DNA of 54,562 nucleotides from Desulfovibrio sp. (GTDB lineage: Bacteria; Desulfobacterota; Desulfovibrionia; Desulfovibrionales; Desulfovibrionaceae), in assembly GCA_017454325.1 (NCBI GenBank), contig JAFTDG010000136.1, positions 1-54,562 of the forward strand, written 5' to 3'. Every line of letters begins with the position of its first letter. Position 1 is the stretch's first letter. Made by a program: the position numbers and the translations under genes. Below the pieces are notes generated by a model, which did no database searches, had not been told where the DNA came from, and saw nothing but the letters and a program-made list of their open reading frames with translations. This document shows, one piece after another, positions 51,498-54,562 of this stretch.

Positions 51498-52526
51498 ATG
51501 CGTAGCAGCATTCTCTACTGGTTAGGAATTGGGACATTCTGCCTCACCGCACTTCTTGGAGCAGGCAATGCTCTTGCTGATGACAGCGCAGATGGTGCAG
51601 CACTAGGAGCTGCGCAGAAAGCGCTGAATGCTGAAGACTATGCCCAGGCTGTGCGCCTTCTCAAGCCACTGGCAGACAACGGCAATGCCGAAGCCCTCTA
51701 TGTTATGGGCCGACTGACGCTGGAAGGCAAAGGCGTCAAAAAGAATATCGCCCGCGCTGCCGAATTCTTCCGTCTAGCGGCAGAAAAAGGCGACGTGAGC
51801 GCCATGAACTCCTGGGCAACTGCTCTCGTCTCTGGCAGGGGCGTAGCCCGCAATTTTCGTGAAGCAGCCCGCTGGTTTCGCAAGGCGGCAGAACAGGGAC
51901 TTGCCATGGCCCAGTACAATCTGGGGTACCTGTACGCCTATGGCAAGGGTGTGCCTAAGGATGAAAAGGCAGCCATAGACTGGTACACCCGTGCGGCTAA
52001 TCAGGGCCTGGCTCCTGCCCAATATTCTCTGGGCTGGACCTATCTGAACGGCAGTGGGGAAAACCAAAGTGACACCAAGGCTGCCCACTGGTTTGAAAAG
52101 GCAGCTGAGCAGGATTACGCCAAGGCGCAGAACAACCTTGCCTATATGTACGCCGAGGGCCGTGGCTACGCGCGCGACCCGGAAAAAGCCCTGCAATGGT
52201 ATGACCGCGCTGCGGCCCAGGGCTATGCCGAGGCGCAATACAATCTGGGCTATATGTATGAGCAGGGCCTTGGCGTTCCCCAGGACTATACCAAAGCAGT
52301 GGAATGGTATCGTAAGGCGGCGGAACAGAACGAAGGAGCAGCGCAGTACAGCCTGGGCCTGATGTACGATCAGGGCACGGGTGTGCCACGCAATCTCACC
52401 GAGGCCATGCGCTGGTACCAGCTTGCAGCCAAAAATGGCGATCCTGATGCCAAGGCAGCACTGCGCAGCCGCGCCAGGTCCTCGGCATCTGCCACACACA
52501 AGCCTGCAGACAAAAAGAAGCCGTAG
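51498..52526 (+). CDS. Exported Sel1-repeat protein
   Basis: A 342 aa protein with a signal peptide (ILYWLGIGTFCLTALLGAGNALA) and seven consecutive 36-residue Sel1-like repeats from about residue 55 to 310, for example AQYNLGYMYEQGLGVPQDYTKAVEWYRKAAEQ. A Lys-rich tail follows. Sel1 proteins are adaptor scaffolds. It begins four bases after the LIC12162-type gene and should be in the same operon. Confidence 0.85.
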   Translation: MRSSILYWLGIGTFCLTALLGAGNALADDSADGAALGAAQKALNAEDYAQAVRLLKPLADNGNAEALYVMGRLTLEGKGVKKNIARAAEFFRLAAEKGDVSAMNSWATALVSGRGVARNFREAARWFRKAAEQGLAMAQYNLGYLYAYGKGVPKDEKAAIDWYTRAANQGLAPAQYSLGWTYLNGSGENQSDTKAAHWFEKAAEQDYAKAQNNLAYMYAEGRGYARDPEKALQWYDRAAAQGYAEAQYNLGYMYEQGLGVPQDYTKAVEWYRKAAEQNEGAAQYSLGLMYDQGTGVPRNLTEAMRWYQLAAKNGDPDAKAALRSRARSSASATHKPADKKKP

Positions 52527-52552
52527 GGTCAGCCATCGCCGGCCCCACGGCT
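52519..52552 (+). terminator. Hairpin at the end of the Sel1 gene
   Basis: AGCCGT-GGG (52519-52528, one bulged A) pairs with CCC-ACGGCT (52544-52552). The left arm covers the stop codon. There is no T-run. It may serve both convergent genes. Confidence 0.45.
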
Positions 52553-52581
52553 CCCACAATGCTCTTGTCGTCTGCTAACCG

Positions 52582-53973
52582 CTAACCGGCCGCGCGCTGC
52601 AGGCGGGCCAGGGTTTCTGCACGCCCCAAAAAGGCCATGATATCCTTCAGGTGGGACCCACCCATAAAGCCCATGAGAGCCGTGCGCAAGGGCGGTGCCA
52701 CCTGCTTGAACTTCAGGCCGTTGTCGGCCACATAGGCATTGAGCGCCGCATCGAGACTCTCGGAAGTAAAAGGCTCGCAGGCTGCAAAGATAGGCGCGAG
52801 CCTGCGCAGGTGCTCCTTGCCGGCATCTGTAAAATGCTTGGCGGCATCCTTCTCCACATAGGAGAGTTCGTCTGCGGGGACAAGCAGCGGCCGGAAAGCC
52901 TCGGCCATGGCCTTGAGATTGTTTGCCCGTTCACGGAACATCTCGCACAGTGGAATGAGCCGCTCCTCTGGCAAATCGCCCAGGCCGGCCTCCCTGACAA
53001 AGGGAGCCACAAGCCTGGCCAGCTCTTCCAGAGGCATCTCGCGCATAAAATGGGCATTGCACCATTCCAGCTTGGCAGGATCAAAGGCTGCAGAAGCTGG
53101 ATTGAGATTCTTGCCGTCAAAAAATGCAATCAGCTCTTCCCGGGTGAACAGTTCCTGATTGCCATGGGACCAGCCAAGCCGCACCAGGTAGTTGACCAGC
53201 GCCTGTGGCAGCAGGCCATCCCTCTGATACTCAATGACTGCCCTGGCACCATGCCGCTTGGAGAGTTTCTGTTTGTCAGGTCCCAGAATCATGGGAACAT
53301 GACCAAAGGTGGGCACCGGCAGCCCCAGAGCCTGATAGATGAGAATCTGCCGTGGCGTATTGGAAACATGGTCGTCCCCCCGAATAACATGGGTGATGCC
53401 CATCTCGTAGTCATCCACCACAACGGCCATATTATAGGTAGGCATACCGTCGGCCCGCCTGAGCACCATGTCGTCCAGCTCTGCCACATCCACGGCAATG
53501 CGGCCCTTGACCATGTCGTCAAAGACCACCTTACCGGTCAGCGGCGTTTTGAGGCGTACACAACGCCCTTCGCCCGGGCCAAGTTCCCTGCTACGGCACC
53601 GTCCGTTATAGCGCGGCTTGAGCCCCTTTTGACGGGCTTCCTCACGCATGGCCTCCACTTCTTCCGGGGTACAGTCACACCAATAGGCATGTCCGGTCTC
53701 CAGCAGCTTATCCACATAGCGACTGTACACGTCAGCACGCTGTGTCTGGTAGGTGAGCTCACCGTCCCAGTCCAGCCCGAGCCAGCGCATGGAAGCGAGA
53801 ATGGAATCCGTATATTCCTGCTTGGAGCGGAGTAAATCCGTATCTTCAATACGCAAATGAAAACGGCCTCCATAGTGCCGGGCCAGCAGCCAACAGAAAA
53901 TGGCAGTGCGTGCACCGCCGATATGCAGATGCCCCGTAGGGCTGGGGGCAAAACGGGTAACCACGTTCGTCAT
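52582..53973 (-). CDS. gltX: Glutamyl-tRNA synthetase
   Basis: Charges tRNA-Glu, and tRNA-Gln where the amidotransferase route is used. At 463 aa it is standard. The HIGH-type motif is FAPSPTGHLHIGGARTA, the KMSKS-type motif is KLSKRHGA, and the acceptor-binding region has IEDTDLLRSKQEY. A CDC...C cluster (WCDCTPEEVEAMREEA) suggests a zinc-binding insert. The ATG at 53973 is set by the conserved N-terminus. Confidence 0.95.
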   Translation of the reverse strand: MTNVVTRFAPSPTGHLHIGGARTAIFCWLLARHYGGRFHLRIEDTDLLRSKQEYTDSILASMRWLGLDWDGELTYQTQRADVYSRYVDKLLETGHAYWCDCTPEEVEAMREEARQKGLKPRYNGRCRSRELGPGEGRCVRLKTPLTGKVVFDDMVKGRIAVDVAELDDMVLRRADGMPTYNMAVVVDDYEMGITHVIRGDDHVSNTPRQILIYQALGLPVPTFGHVPMILGPDKQKLSKRHGARAVIEYQRDGLLPQALVNYLVRLGWSHGNQELFTREELIAFFDGKNLNPASAAFDPAKLEWCNAHFMREMPLEELARLVAPFVREAGLGDLPEERLIPLCEMFRERANNLKAMAEAFRPLLVPADELSYVEKDAAKHFTDAGKEHLRRLAPIFAACEPFTSESLDAALNAYVADNGLKFKQVAPPLRTALMGFMGGSHLKDIMAFLGRAETLARLQRAAG

Positions 53974-54296
53974 AATACTGTCCTTGCAAAAATTGTCGTT
54001 GGGGCGAAAGTGGCGCATAGAGAGACTGCTGTCAAGAGCGCACCAGAACTGTTGCACAGGTATTCAAGCCAACAACACTGCTCCAAGGCTCTTCTGCTCC
54101 GTTGAACGCATGAAGGCAGTACTGGACAAGCAGTGATATCAATACCTCCGTTGCAGGAAACAATCACTATCACCCGCAGATTGGCCCTTCGCACCGCCTT
54201 TTGTGCACGAGTATTTCCTTAAGTAAGCCGTAACATCAGACACTCTTTTCTGCCATGCTCTAGAAATGCTTGCCTGGCGCGGCTTTCCCGTTCTGT
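53974..54296. other. Intergenic region upstream of gltX
   Basis: About 320 bases with no convincing gene, tRNA or recognised regulatory motif. It lies between gltX and the long inverted repeat and should hold the gltX promoter. Confidence 0.35.
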
Positions 54297-54562
54297 GAAC
54301 TTTAGGAAAAAAATGGCGGCCACAAGGGTATATTTCACATAACATAGTGTTTTTACAAATTATATTGTCTTCCAATATTGTCTACAATTATGCAAGGACT
54401 TTAGAGCCTTGTTTCTTCGTTTTTTTATATTTTTGCCTATATGTAAATCTAATAGGTTATCCTTTTTTCCTTAAGTAGACAATATTGGAAGACAATATAA
54501 TTTGTAAAAACACTATGTTATGTGAAATATACCTTTGTGGCCGACATTTTTTCCAAAAGTTC
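54297..54562. repeat. Long inverted repeat (about 88 bp arms, 89 bp AT-rich spacer)
   Basis: The left arm (54297-54385) and right arm (54475-54562, reaching the window end) are reverse complements. They differ only by three mismatches and a one-base indel in the outer 32 bp; the inner 59 bp are perfect. The perfect core includes the internal motif AGACAATATTGGAAGACAATAT. The spacer 54386-54474 is AT-rich and holds a small stem CAAGG/CCTTG followed by T-rich sequence. The element could be a MITE-like or insertion-sequence remnant, or a very strong hairpin in a transcript. Whether it extends past the window cannot be seen. Confidence 0.8.

Noticed and set aside
52651..53835. Plus-strand 394-codon frame opposite gltX
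   Set aside because: The gltX frame contains all synthetase motifs; the opposite frame is a codon-bias artefact.
54058..54296. Possible tRNA or small RNA upstream of gltX
   Set aside because: No cloverleaf or strong stem was found; only weak reading frames are present.

Overview
The window looks like chromosomal DNA from a sulfite- or sulfonate-respiring member of the Desulfovibrionaceae (a Desulfovibrio or Bilophila relative). The main reasons are an isethionate sulfite-lyase-type glycyl radical enzyme, two TRAP transporter operons, sigma-54 style promoters and an enhancer-binding protein, a cytoplasmic CbiK, and several lipoproteins of types I associate with Desulfovibrio. This is inferred from gene content only. 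No rRNA, tRNA, CRISPR array or complete insertion sequence was recognised.

Layout. 1-6287: a divergent sulfonate locus. islA (minus, cut by the window edge) faces a dctP-dctQ-dctM operon that continues into an unknown periplasmic protein and an amidohydrolase-fold protein that has lost most metal ligands. The 578 bp AT-rich gap holds two oppositely oriented sigma-54-like promoters, three copies of a GTTGC-N5-TGC motif and a leader hairpin. 6412-10261: proC, an AMIN-domain protein, a TPR protein and a serine-recombinase-like protein with an eroded active site. 10282-14293: a divergent cluster around an AraC regulator. It contains a DUF362 gene interrupted by an in-frame TGA, an aldo/keto reductase remnant, a 4-oxalocrotonate tautomerase-like protein, a Tat-exported decarboxylase-type amidohydrolase and a secreted ABM-domain protein. 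Four TTGCAA boxes lie between the two arms.

14595-31720: mostly housekeeping genes: cinA, ugd, acpS, nnr, tsaE, lysC, an RluA-family pseudouridine synthase, a large TPR protein with a FleQ-like sigma-54 activator, hrpB and a YheT-type hydrolase. 31787-34796: an NhaC antiporter, an EamA transporter and a YbjQ-like protein. 34971-42668: a long minus-strand run. Its core (36050-40971) is a tightly packed surface-sugar cassette: HpcH/HpaI aldolase, SDR epimerase, GT8 glycosyltransferase, KdsB-like cytidylyltransferase, hexapeptide acyltransferase and HAD phosphatase. It is preceded by cbiK and a thioredoxin-fold lipoprotein lacking CxxC.

42730-52526: an HD-GYP protein with a receiver lacking its phospho-acceptor, an AEC carrier plus a second TRAP operon, a secreted Ada-like zinc protein, and a plus-strand NeuB-like synthase / LIC12162-type transferase / Sel1-repeat operon. 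52582-54562: gltX, then a nearly perfect 88 bp inverted repeat around an 89 bp AT-rich spacer, running to the window end.

The strongest leads are (a) the regulated sulfonate locus with its unexplained two downstream genes, (b) the aldolase/KdsB-like cassette with the nearby NeuB-like/LIC12162 pair, possibly a pathway for an unusual CMP-activated keto-deoxy sugar, and (c) the terminal inverted repeat.
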